Assembly: GCA_019671135.1 (NCBI GenBank)
Contig: JAHRHY010000037.1
Span: 1-58,816, forward strand
Direction: 5' to 3'
DNA: 58,816 nt
Origin: Linnemannia hyalina
Lineage: Eukaryota; Mortierellomycota; Mortierellomycetes; Mortierellales; Mortierellaceae
Made by a program: the position numbers and the translations under genes. How positions within the stretch are numbered: the first letter of the stretch is position 1; the number at the start of each line of letters is the position of its first letter. Below the pieces are notes generated by a model. It saw only the letters and a program-made list of their open reading frames with translations. It ran no database searches and was not told where the DNA came from. Positions 1 to 11,311 of this stretch are shown here, piece after piece.

Positions 1-459
1 TATCACCATTTACTCACAATCACTTACGTAACACGCTCGTTCGCGGCTCTCCATGAAAAAGGAGATGGAAGTGTGTGCGTGTGTGTGTGTGAGAGAGAGA
101 GGGCGAGATAGAGAGGTCAAGAATGACTGAGAGACTCGAAAGAGAAAAGGGTGCACATGTTTGCACGGGCCCTTCATTGATTTTCCTTCCTCTTTCTTGA
201 CCACATCCTCTCCCCTTTATTCCCTCGCTTGCCTCTTTTTTTTTTCTTTGATTCTGGCGAAGCAACTGCTTGGCCGATATGAGTAATACCCAATTGGTAT
301 CGCCATCTATTTACTCACAATCACTTACGTGACGCGCTCGTTCGCGGCTCTCCGTGGAAAAGGAGATAGAAGTGTGTGCGTGTGTATGTGTGAGAGAGAG
401 AGCGCGAGACAGAGGGCGAGACAAAGAGGAGGAAAGTGACAGAGACTTGGAACACGATA
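1..459 (+). repeat. Two tandem outward-facing MULE tip repeats
   Basis: Unit 1 (1-297) and unit 2 (from 298) both start with TATCRCCAT, then TTTACTCACAATCACTTACG, a CGCTCGTTCGCGG block and a GT-rich then GA-rich tract. Unit 1 lacks the CTA found at positions 10-12 of the other copies. Unit 2 diverges after about 160 bp. The palindrome TTACGTAA lies at 24-31 of the outermost unit only. The join between the units contains the palindromic octamer CCAATTGG. Confidence 0.85.
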
Positions 460-1264
460 GCGTGTGCATATTGACATGTATCTCCCATTGATTCTTCCTT
501 CTGTTTTAAAAAATAACCGCGGCCTTTTTTTTCATTCTATTCCATTTTCTATCGGACATATTCTTTATTCTGATTCTGCATCCTTCACACTCCTTGAGCT
601 CCATCAAATTCAAACCTACATGCGGCGCAAGCATACGGCATTTAAGGCAGCTGCATTTTTACAAGACCGTTGATTCATCTAGTAGATTGACACCAGTTTC
701 TCTGTCTATTTTGTCCTCCATTCCCTTGACTCATTTTTTCTTTTGTCCGCCCCTCACTCTCTACCGTCCATCAAATCACCTTTTGACTTCATTTATCCTC
801 TATCAACTCCTCTTCTACCCTCTTTACCTTCTCCTTGTACCTTTCACCTCCCCTTTATCCCTTTCGCCTCGTCTCACCAATTACTGTTCTTTCCTACCTT
901 TAGATACACAATTATATCCTTGACACCCTCCCTCTGTCCGGTTACTTCGAACCGTTCGTGCCTGCGATGCTTTTATTGTTTGAATTTGTTCCTTCCCTCC
1001 CCTTCTACTCTTATTTCATATGTATCTTTCATGTTCATGTAGAATTTCATAGACCAACAAAAGACACTTTTGCTTATGCACATACCTCACCTATTGTTTC
1101 AAAATTGATAGTGATGTAGTACAAATAAAAACACCAGCAGTTTTATTCGTGCAAACTTGCTCATGTCACTGATGTCTTGGTCTCTTCATAGTCAACAAGT
1201 CTTGCCTTGTAATGTAACTAGTGGGATCCATAAAACAAGGTCTACTGTCCTTCGAGCGGGTTCC
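460..1264. other. Subterminal, pyrimidine-rich non-coding stretch (left arm)
   Basis: No convincing gene is present. The + strand is rich in C and T, with many CCTCCC/CTTTCC runs. The part around 840-950 resembles 13550-13650 in the same orientation (shared CTCACCAATT, then CTACCTTTAGAT and CACAAT). The inner part of the arm therefore contains a second, diverged copy of a MULE subterminal region. Confidence 0.5.
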
Positions 1265-1978
1265 TTAATGGATACGACGTTTTGTATTGTTTGTTCTTTC
1301 CGATCGGCGCCTCTTGACGAACCTTGGAGAGGAATTGCGAACGTCATTGGTATTCGATCCACGCATGTCGTACAAGGTGAAGAAGGGATGGTCGAGTTCT
1401 TGACCCGCATGCTGAAAAGGCTTTTCAAACGATAGGCTTGGTGATCGAATCGGAGGCAAAGTAACATCGGTGTCGTCTCCGGAAAACTCCTCGGAACTAT
1501 CGTCCATGTATCCAGGAGACAAGGGGGATGTTTCATCGCATCGACGTAGGCTACCAACATCAACATCCCCCAGCGACAGACCAAAGTGATCAGAGGGGTG
1601 TGCTTTTGGCTTGGTGTCGACCAGACCTTCGTCCAGAAACGCGTCTAATTCAACGACCTCCGTAGGTGAGAGCGAGAGGATAGTCATATCAGGGGCTGGC
1701 ATTAGACAGAACGAGCGATGAAGCTGAAGGACTGATCGACCTGGGCTGGAGGCACCACAATAGCAAACAAACTCCATTGATTTGCTAGCCTTGCGGACAA
1801 ATATCTCAGTAAGTGGAGATTGCGCGGTGGGGTGGTTGTTTTTGAGAGACAGTGAGTAGGGGGTGTGATAGTCGTGAAAATGAAGCATTTTTTTTTCAAT
1901 GATGAGAGGAGAATGAGGTCGCGCTGGCCACTTCATAGCGCAGTGGTAGTATGTGCAGGTGGGGAGGATGTTGACCAT
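1265..1978 (-). CDS. Small putative zinc-binding MULE accessory protein (left arm)
   Basis: The open frame continues up to 2086, but its first in-frame start there is TTG. I prefer the ATG at 1978, giving 237 residues; a further ATG lies at 2047. The family is not recognised. Visible features are a Cys-rich knot (FVCYCG, then a His and a Cys in LHRSFC, i.e. C-x-C-x(n)-H-x3-C), an acidic middle (DDSSEEFSGDD) and a basic C-terminal tail (VKRRRSER) that could be a nuclear signal. The gene is divergently oriented to the transposase gene, with about 960 bp between them. It is identical in the right arm, which may reflect recent duplication or homogenisation as much as selection. A role as a DNA-binding transposition accessory is inference. 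Confidence 0.5.
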   Translation of the reverse strand: MVNILPTCTYYHCAMKWPARPHSPLIIEKKMLHFHDYHTPYSLSLKNNHPTAQSPLTEIFVRKASKSMEFVCYCGASSPGRSVLQLHRSFCLMPAPDMTILSLSPTEVVELDAFLDEGLVDTKPKAHPSDHFGLSLGDVDVGSLRRCDETSPLSPGYMDDSSEEFSGDDTDVTLPPIRSPSLSFEKPFQHAGQELDHPFFTLYDMRGSNTNDVRNSSPRFVKRRRSERTNNTKRRIH

Positions 1979-2937
1979 ATTTTTTTGTTTTAAAAAGTGA
2001 AGGATCAGAAGAAGAAAAAGTTGATGGTATCTACATGGAATGAACATTGGTCTCTTTATACAGTCCTGAAGAGCATAGACATTCAAGGCAGCTTTTTTCT
2101 TCGTCTTGTCAAGTGTTAAGTATATCCTTAAGCACCACTTTCTGGGTTTTTGCTGTTGCTATTGCCTAAAGTACTTACGTTAGCGCAAATGGGATGATCG
2201 ATGTACTTAGGCGATCAAGCCCTCATATTCAACCCCACTCTGGTAAGTAAGAGGTAATCCTGTTGGTTCCTGGGTATTGGCCTTTTTGTTCCTATAATGC
2301 AAGCTATTCAAAAAAAATGCAACTGCATGGTAAGTCAACGCTCGTGGAAAAAGCGATTGCTAATTACTGATTAAGATGGTGCTAAAAGCCCAAGAGCACC
2401 ACCCTTCCGGAGATCTTTTTCTTTGGATAAACTAAAGCCAGATTGACTTTTTCACGCCTATAGTTACTTAGGACAAGGGTCATATTCGGAGTCACCCTTG
2501 CAGTAAAAAAGGAGCTTCGCCTAGTCAATGAAGGATTATGTTTGTTTGCTTATTTTAAAAAAAAAAGAATCAAGTGCGAGTTACTATTATACCTACTTCA
2601 AATGAATACAACCATAGCACGACTAAGCTATTTCTCACATTGCAATCGGTGAAGAATAATAGAGGTGCAAGCGCGCTTGCTAAAACGCCAAAATTCTGGC
2701 TATCATTGGGTAGACTATAAAAACAATGCTTCATAAGTAAAATTCGCCAATTTGTAAATTCTTACAACCATAACAACACCACCACTATACCCAACACCAC
2801 TGCTAATACTACCATTAGTACTACCACTCTCTCCATTCATGTAATGATTTCTGCAGTTTTGGTACTTCACGTTTGAAACTAATTGTACACAGCAATCGTC
2901 TGATATCCCTACCCTTGCATCTTTCATTACCAAAAGC
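1979..2937. promoter_or_regulatory. Divergent intergenic region upstream of the transposase gene (left arm)
   Basis: About 960 bp separate two divergent genes, so both promoters should lie here. I see an imperfect inverted repeat (CCTAAAGTAC near 2166, GTACTTAGG near 2205) and A/T runs, but no clear TATA box. Several single-base differences from the right arm occur at 2.76-2.87 kb. Confidence 0.35.
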
Positions 2938-5900
2938 ATGCCCTCGATTATCAACTCCGCTTCGACCCCAATCGACGTTGACGCTTTGCCGCGGTTGCAG
3001 TCTGATGCGGCTTGGATTTATGGAAAGATCTGGCGAAACCGTATTCCTTGTGCCCAGCTCCAAGAAGTGAACGATTTCCCTCAGTTTCCCTCGACCCGTA
3101 ACACGGTGAGCTACAGCATTGCACTACTTTGCCGGCAACAGTCCTTAACCAGGAGAGCCTTGCAGTTTTGAGGACCATTCCCAATCTCCAGTCGTACACC
3201 GCGACCTTTAACAAGTTCAAGAACACCAACAACAACCTCGGCCTCTGGATTAACATTGGGTCGACCTTTGTCCCCTTCCGCGTCTCCAAGGAAATAGACT
3301 TTGTCTTCTTGAAGGGAAGTAGTCCAGTCTGGCTGCCTTATTGAGCATCTTCACCGAGCGGCGCCGTTGGATGAGGAACTCTGTTGCTGCGTTGAATCCA
3401 TCCTTTTTGAGTGGTACCAGCAGCAGATGAAGATTATTCGCATTGATGACCCGCTGGTTTTTTTCTTGGTCTGGAGCCGGTTTCCTTCGCTTCCCTTCTC
3501 CCTCTTGCCGGCCAAGAGTGGATGACCTCAACCATTCTGGAGGCAATTATGGGCGATTTTGAGGTCCGATACGGATTTTACAACAGCAACACCAACCTGT
3601 TTATTTCGCCTAATAGGCTGTCTGATTGGATGCGGGAGCACCCTAAGTTAGGCAACAAGACCTTTTACAACTGGAATGTCGATGGTCTTGGAAACGGAAG
3701 CTATGACGCCGTCTATTCCATAGTCTACCTAGACAGCCACTGGGGAGTGATCAAGTTGGATATGGTTTCGTGCACAGTTTATGTTGGAGATGGAATGCGT
3801 TTTTCGGACAGCCGATACTCCGGCGCCGTCCATGTCCTCAAGGCCTGGGTTAGTTTGGGGGTATCCAGCCTTCAGTCGAAAAAATGGACTAGAACGAATA
3901 TTCAACGCTTGCACCAACCTCGGCAGTCGGACAGCAGCTCGTGTGGCGTAATTGCCGCACATATGATCGAGAACGATATCACAGGTCAGGAGTCTATAAC
4001 CACCTGGACAGAAAAAGATAATGTCAAACACCGTGCCAAGTATTTGGCTCGATTGATGGGCTTTGACAAGGTAAAAAAATGAGAATTTAGCTTGTGCCTT
4101 TTGTAGTCGTACACAAAAATCAAAATACTTGTGTACTCTTGTTTAACAGACCTTCAATTTTTTGTAGCCCAAGATTTCTCTTGACACAAAGGACAGCCAA
4201 CTCAAAATGGAAAAGATGGCAATGGAGGCCGCGTTTGTCGAGACTCCCATTTGTTGCAAGAACAAAGCCGAACCCACATCTGCTTCCTTTGAGGCCTCTC
4301 CGGGCACAGAGCAGCAACCAGTTCTTCAGTCCAAGGTAATGAAAAAAAATCGCAACCAAAAAAAGATAATAATCAAGAAACCAAGAAAAAAAATCACCCA
4401 GGCTCACTCTTTTTATATTTTTATTTTTATTTTTGAAACATGTAACGTGCTTCTCAACGTAGAATCTCTCCCCGACCTCCAGCAACTCAAAGAACAGTGT
4501 TAAATCGTTAGACTCACTCATCGCCTCCCCTAAAACACCGCTGACTACGCTTCCCAGCCCTTTGCTGCAAAAGGTACCTTAATGTCGCTCAAAACAACAA
4601 CCCAACAGAGTATGAAGTGACGTGACCATTTTGCTAACCTTTTTTTTCCATGGTTTTTTTAGGCTAAGGAACTTGGCGACAAATTCGAGAGCATGTTCTC
4701 TCATAACAACCTCGAAAAGGAGGTAACATAAAATCAAGACGGTGCTTTCATTTCATTTTGGCATTCTGCCCTATCGCATTTGTGTATTCAATGCCTGTAC
4801 CTCTTTCTCCTCTATCATTCTTTTTTATTAGGGTGAACATTGGTCGGACAATGCTTTTGCTGACTCGGATGAACAGGAAACGTTCAAGGAGGATGATGAA
4901 GACGATGACGAGGCCGAGGACCAGGATCAGGACAAGTTGTATGACGGTGAGACAGAAGAGGAGTTATATTCGTCGTTCAATAAGAATACGATACATCTTG
5001 AGGCTCTGAGAGAGTCACGGCAGAAAAAGCTGGAAGGAAATGATCTCGACATGTTGAAGCGCGACACTCCTTCTCATTCCAACAATAACACCAATACCTC
5101 ACCAACTACTCTTTCCAGTAATCAAAACAAAAACATCACTTCGTCTTACAATCACACAGCAGCTGTCAGTGCCGTTCTTTACAACACATCCTCAACACCT
5201 GTATTTTCCGCTCGGGAGCGTATGAGGGAGGATGAGAGCATGGATGAGATCGACGAGGACGAGTGCGGATATGAAGAGGATGGGTCGGTTCAAGTTCCGG
5301 TCAAGGTTGGCGATGTTGCTAGCGAACTGCTGGTGGGCTGGGAGCCCACCGTTCACCATTGTTTTGGATCAAGGTCGGCTGCGGACGTATTTTTGAGGTC
5401 TTGGGCACTGAAAAAGGGGCACAAGCTTATAATTCGCACCTCGACTGGCAATGCCGGTAAGCAATATTGGTTTGTACATGTTATGTCAAGTGTGAGATAG
5501 AGTTGAGCAAGAAATCGAAATCGCAAACCTAATCGTCCTTTTCATTTCTAATATCATTTTTTCTACTTCCTTATCCTCTTTCCTCACCACTAAATAGTCA
5601 AGTACGTTTGCAGCTTCTTTGGGTTCTATAAATCCAAGAAAGTTGCCGACGAGGATCGACAGCACAACAAGCGTGAGAGTCCACGTTGTGGTTGCCCATA
5701 CGCGATCAGCATATCTTCCCCTCTGTCCATTGCTCCTCAGTACCACATCACCTCCTTCAACCTCGATCACTGTGAGCACCAGTTCGATTTTAATCTCGGC
5801 CGAACCAACCCCTTGACGGCCCCTATGATCGCGTCTATTGGGAAATGTGCCCAAATTCGACTGTCATACAAGCAAACACTGGACATTTTGCGTATCGAAT

Positions 5901-8530
5901 TTCGGGATGCAAAGTTCTGCAAATATCAGGTATCGTTGTGGACAGTTACTGTTTGAGCGACAACTTTACATTTTGACTTAAATCAATTTTCTCATACACA
6001 TTTTATCTCTATACAAAAAAAAAAAAAAAAAGGTCCTCAACCGTCTAAAGGAGTTTAGGACTTTACTCCATGCAATCCAGATTCCTCAGACGGTCCAGCT
6101 CCTAATCGCTTTATGTATGAGGGCAAATCAGGAGAAGGGATGGTATATTGCCACCGATGTTGATGACAAGAACCAGCTTGTCCGGGTCTTTTGGATGACC
6201 CCAGGACAGAGGGATCTTTTCCGTCGCTATGGTGATGTGCTAGTGCATGACAATACTTATCGCACCAATCGCCTTGGCCTCCCGCTGCACAACTTTGTGG
6301 TCGTCGATTGTGAATTCAAGACACGACTCGTTGCGACCGCTCTATCTCGTCATGAGACAAAAGACGACTACAAATGGGTTCTCTCCAAGCTTCAAGAGGC
6401 AACCGAAGGACTACTGCCAAAGGTTATGATGGTTGATCAAGATGCGGCAATGGATAGAACGCTTCCTTTGGTGTTTCAGGGTGTCCATGTGATTAATTGC
6501 ATATGGCATATCCAGGAAAATCTGAGGAAGCATTTGTCTTGCAGATTGAAAGAGAGATACAATCACTTTTTCAGTATGTTCAAAGCCGCCTGTTGTGCCT
6601 TAACAGCCGGCGAGTTTGAACGCATCTGGGCTCGCATCCTTCAAAACTTTGGAGGAGACGGCTTTGGCATCTCTATCACCTCTACTATTACTCCTAGCTT
6701 TGATACTGCCACCATCGCCACTACCATCGTCAACGAAAACGACAGCAACAACAACCTCAACGCTCTACCCAGCCTCTCCACTCCACCCAACCTTTCCACT
6801 CCAGTAAACGTCGCCACTTCCCACATCGCTGCTGACCCCATCTTGTCCGTACAGGAGCGTGATACTCTCGAGTCTGGCGAAGTTGGAGTACATCTTGCAA
6901 GGCTTTACAACCGTCGTCATTTCTGGGCAGGACCATGGGTGCAAGCCTCTTTCACCGCAGGGATGCGCTCCACGCAGCGCGTCGAAAAGAACCACGATGT
7001 CCTCAAGATGTTTCTGCATAACAGCAAGACTTCCCTATCGGATCTGTTCAAAGCGATCATGAACAAGATTGAAGATGAGATCGATCTCTTCACCATTTTG
7101 TCGAATGATCCGAATGACGCCAGACCGGTGAGACGCTTGGGCGTCAGCGATACGACTTACGATATCTTTGGTCAAGTCCTCGATGCCAGCAAGGTATTCC
7201 TCAGCCAGTGGGCCCAAGGTCAGCTGCGAACCGAGATGGATTACTCCTTTGGCCTCAAGTTCACAGTCGTTAATTTCGGAGCGGTTCCTTATGTCCAGGA
7301 TGGTGAATTTTGCTTGGTGAGTTTTGTAATGATCCTTTGCCTTATTTTTATCATCTTTGCCTTAATTTTATCCTCTTTGCTACTTTTTCAAGCATTTTTT
7401 CCTTGGTTTATGTAACACAAAGGAAAATGCACTAATCGCTGGTTTATTCCAAACACTCCCTCCAGTCAAAACTATCCCGCGCTGAACAACTTCAGCGTGG
7501 CTCGGTTCATGCTTTGCTCACGTCCATCCCCAGGCACACATCGGAAGGGGTTTTCCGTGTCTCTTCTATGGCTGACACAGGAAAAGGCACGCGCCCAGAG
7601 TATGTGATCTTACGAACAAACCGCACCTACTTCTGTACCTGCGCTTTGCAACAGAATAAGGGCATTGTTTGTAGACATTTCTTTTGTTTGATGATGGAGG
7701 ATGCACGATTCCTTTTTCACCCTTGCATGATTCTGCCACGCTGGTACAAAGAGGGAAAACAATTTGATCCGAACCTCAAGCAACAACTCTCCGTCAAACC
7801 TTTCCTCCGTGCACAGACGGTAACAGTCAACGAGGGTGCCAGCAAAGACCCGGTCGGCACGGATCTATCCATCGACACCTTTATGGACGACCCTAACTCT
7901 ATCCTTCGACCTCCACCTATTGCTCTTCATTCAACACAACCCAAAGTCCCAGGGAACAGGATCCTTATCTCCGCCAAAAGTCTCGTCAAAAACACCATTA
8001 AGCTGGACGGGATCGCGGAGACGATGCAAGCTCTTGAAGAGGGTGCTCGCCTTCTAGTTCAACAGTCACAAGAGCCTGGAACCGTAGGCGCAGATTTGAG
8101 CAAGGGATTGGATCTAGACAGTATAGTCGATGGAACCAAAAGTGACCGGAAAGGAGAAGGTCGTCCACGTGGAGTCAGCCTTCCGCACGGTTGGAAGTCC
8201 AAGGCCATCAAGAAAGCAAGCAAGACTATTATCACTGGTGCAGCAAGCCAAGCGACCAAAGCGACCAAAGCGACCAAGGCGACCAAAGCGACCAAAGCGA
8301 CCAAGGCGACCAAAGCGACCAAGGCGACCAGTTCTACAACAGCCAATGGAAATGGTGTTCGCGCTGCTGTCAAACGAACAAGAACGGGAGACGATGATGG
8401 CAGCGACGGCGGTGATGTTGAGGAGGTAGACTTGCCAAAGAAGATGCAGAGAGGGCCAAAGTCAAAGTCCGGCGAGGGGCGAGGTTCAAGAAGGCAGAGA
8501 AGCAGGAGTATGGATGCCCCTGACCAGTAA
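2938..8530 (+). CDS. Ulp1 protease-FAR1-MULE transposase-SWIM fusion (left-arm copy, frame broken in exon 1)
   Basis: Predicted exons: 2938-4070, 4168-4335, 4463-4573, 4663-4722, 4832-5456, 5598-5929, 6033-7316 and 7466-8530. Every junction is GT-AG, and exons 2-8 join in one open frame. Exon 1 encodes a C48/Ulp1 peptidase with His (DSHWGV), Asp (YVGDGM) and Gln/Cys (RQSDSSSCGV). Exon 5 is acidic. Exon 6 is a FAR1/WRKY-GCM1 finger (YVCSFFG, RCGCP, DHCEHQF). Exon 7 is the MULE core: Asp in HDNTY, Asp in MVDQDAA, C-x2-H in NCIWH, Glu in STQRVEKNH. Exon 8 has a SWIM finger (FCTCAL...VCRHFF) and a basic tail with ATK repeats. The expected product is about 1590 residues acting in the nucleus. Relative to the right arm, exon 1 here carries homopolymer indels (near 3100, 3316, 3407 and 3453) that break the protease frame. 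Alternative: the protease stops at the TGA at 4080 and is a separate gene. Confidence 0.8.
8252..8330 (+). repeat. 9-bp tandem repeat encoding Ala-Thr-Lys (left arm)
   Basis: About nine copies of GCGACCAAR lie in the last exon of the transposase gene and encode a basic (ATK)n stretch. The array is in frame and matches the right arm. Such a tract could bind DNA or simply be an expanded low-complexity linker. Confidence 0.85.
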
Positions 8531-9970
8531 TGGTGAATGTGAAGGAAGAGAAAGGGTTGAGGAGGAGGCGAAAAAATGGAGAAGGATGAAGCAAGAGAAT
8601 GAAGCCAGAAGAATACTCAATTAAAGACATATGATATTATATGATTTTGTTATTTATTCAAATACAAGACTTTGACATGGTCTAAATTGAGGTTGTAAGA
8701 TGGCGAAAGAAGGAAATGTTTGAGTGGGTTGAAGAAGGGAGCAAATCAGGGATGTGTATCGTGCTGCGGGTGTTAACAGATGGGTAAAGGATGTGTCTAC
8801 GGTCGTGTTTTGGCAGCGGGAGAAGGGAAGAAATGAAGAAGCGTAGGGAATTTAGGCGAAAAGTAACTGGTTTGTGGACCACGCTTTCTTTGCGGGCCCT
8901 TTATTCTCGTAGCTGCGCGCCCACCCGATATTAGTATGGTTAGGGAAACTCTTCTTTCGACGGTTTCATATGTGCTGCTTTGTGTGATTATAAAAAAAAT
9001 AAGACACCGTTGCCGATCGTAGTTAAGGGATGGGTGGTTCTTATTCTTATTTGGAGTCTATTTTGTATTTGTCAAGGGTTTGCCGCAGGAGAAATGGATA
9101 TCAAGAGGAAGCGGAGGGGGCATGTCGAGCAGTCGTCGTCATTGTTCTTGTACATTGTTTGCTACGTTTGTACTGTGGACGACACTATCTTTTCTTTGTG
9201 GTATTCTGTGACAGGCTCCCCCCCAAGCCCAAGTAAAAGTACGGAATGTGTGCCTTTTGACTATCTTAGAATCGTAACACGCACTTGTAGACGGGTAAGG
9301 CCTGTTGATCAACTGTGTTTATGTGTCAATAAGTGTACTTTTGACCGAGCTGAGTTTTACTCTCGGTATCAGAGTGGTTGGCATAGGTCGAGAGTGAATA
9401 CTGAATGGGTCAACGGCACAGGGAAAGAGAACCATCTGCAATGTGTAAAGGCGTTGGTGCCAAGGACTTTGAAAGGAGGGTTTGTTTTTTTCTTTTTTGA
9501 TAGTACGCGATTTTAAGTTATTTCTCTAGAAAGTAGTACAAAGAAGCATTTGGAAGTAAACGACTACAGACGAAACTCCTCAGTGCACCATCTCCTAGTC
9601 AGTGAAAGAGCGAAAAGAAGGTGGGAGGGTAAGAAAAGAGATGGGGGAAGGGGAAAAGTGAAAAAAGAAAGGAGGAAAAGAAGGCAATTGTTGCTTTGAC
9701 GAGGAAGGAGGGATGGAGGATTCGAGAGACAATACGGATGCTATCTACACCAAGGACGTTCTATGCTAGCATTGTGGACCTTAAACATTGTCTCCAATAT
9801 GTTCACACAAAAAGGTTTTGCAAGAAGAGGGTTTATATTGTATTATATGGTCAAACGTAATCAGAAAAATAACAAGCATGATGGTGGGGATGAGCCGTTG
9901 TTCAGGACGACTCTTGTTGTTTGCATATAGCCTTCTCCTCCTTTACACTCTCTCCTTTGCGCACTTCCTC
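8531..9970. other. Intergenic region between transposase and zinc-finger genes (left arm)
   Basis: The two genes converge here, so this should hold their 3' ends. An open frame of 178 codons at 8980-9516 (+) starts only with TTG, is Cys/Trp-rich and ends in a Phe run. It has no recognisable domain and I do not call it a gene. Purine-rich runs occupy 9600-9720. No tRNA or other RNA gene was recognised. Confidence 0.4.
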
Positions 9971-11088
9971 TCACTCCTCCGCCTCCTCCTTCACATCCTC
10001 CTCCTTATGCACTTCCCCCATCTCCTCAGCTGCATCCTCCATGTCCTGTGAGTCCTTCTTCACCTTTACTGTGTTCATTTCATTCTCTTCTCCATCCATT
10101 CCACGCGAGAATTCCTCATTGTGGCGTGCAATAACTTGAGCCTGCGCCATGTTTCTTTCCATGCTATTTTCATACTCTGGGGACTCGGACTCTGAGATAA
10201 CTTGATCGTGGTCATCAAGATGCGGGATGTAGCGTCTCGGGTCGACACCAAGCCCAAAGCGTCCATCGACAGAACTTCCTGGCATGCTGAATCCTTCCTG
10301 TGAATCTGAGAAGAAAAAAAAAACGAAGAGTTATGTTAACTTGAGAAAATACACAGCCACATGTCTAAAGAGATCAAGTGTTTACCTGTCTGCCACCCAG
10401 GCCTCTCAAATGTGAACTTCTCGATCCTGTTAAGCAGTCCCTCAGTCATGTTCATCAGTTTCACAGTGTTGTCAAAGATCTTGTTTTGCTTGGCGGAAAG
10501 GTCCTTGTTATTATCCATTAGTTGTTTAAACGATGTCGAAAGGTCGGTCTTGAGACTATCGATGCTGTCCTCGATCTGATAGAGCCGCTCAGACCCCATC
10601 TGACTGTACCCAAGAAGGGTCATAACGGTGTTCTGGAACCGAACCATGCCTTGCACTTGCTCCTCGTTGGAGCCGTCCATGTCGATGTCGGGCTGTAGAA
10701 ATGGATTCATGGGAGCTCGATGGCCTGAACTTGCGCTTGAAGAGGCACTTGTCGCTGGGTAGGGAGCCTGACGCGCCCGCTGCTGTCGTCCTAGTTGTTG
10801 GCGGAGTAAACGGAAGCGAGCGGTGTCATCGGCACGTACAAAACGGCAGACAGCAATGTGCTTCAACACATTCTGACGAACATTGGTGGTTACTTGGCAT
10901 TGGGTGGACGGACATGGATAATGATTATCGTGTTCCTCGCTGCGTTCAACCATGATATCGGGGAGTCCGGGTCGTTGAACGAGAACCGCAATCTTCTCAT
11001 GGTATCTCTTGTTATGCTCCTCGGTTTGTCCCTCCGGAGGGACCCGGCAAAGTCTTCGATCAAAGTGTGGGCAGAGAACGGTAGGCAT
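9971..11088 (-). CDS. Zinc-finger/coiled-coil MULE accessory protein (left arm)
   Basis: Two exons, 10386-11088 and 9971-10305, join through a GT-AG intron (ACAG|GTAAAC ... TTCTCAG|ATTC) and give about 345 residues from the ATG at 11088. The N-terminus has two Cys/His clusters: VLCPHFDRRLC with later His residues near 25-31, and YPCPSTQCQ followed by LKHIAVC. They look like C2H2/C2HC fingers. The middle (about residues 140-230) is helical with heptad-like spacing (IEDSIDSLKTDLSTSFKQL), suggesting a coiled coil. The C-terminus is highly acidic (EDAAEEMGEVHKEED). I do not recognise a named family. Its position just inside the MULE tips, and its duplication in the other arm, suggest a transposon-borne DNA-binding or regulatory protein. 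Confidence 0.65.
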
Positions 11089-11311
11089 CGAAGGAGTTAT
11101 GAGTGGAAATGTGTTTAGAATACTTTTCTGCTGTTGTGATATGGAAGTGTTGGAATTGGTTTGCTTATGAACAGTATGAAAATAAACAGAAAAAGAAAAA
11201 GAGATATAGATGTCGTTATTGTACGAGATTATTTTGTGGTTCGTTGGGTGTGCATTGCAAGGATAAACGCAATTCTGCTTCTTCTGATGTGGTCCTGTTG
11301 GCTTCGGCGCG

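Noticed and set aside
20..265. Open frames over the tip repeats (and at 11389-11634, 47180-47425, 58552-58797)
   Set aside because: They run through the GT/GA-rich terminal repeat and reappear with every repeat copy; they reflect repeat composition and are not genes.
8980..9516. 178-codon open frame between the transposase and zinc-finger genes (mirror at 49298-49834)
   Set aside because: It starts only at TTG, has no domain and ends in a Phe run; conservation between arms proves nothing because the arms are near-identical.
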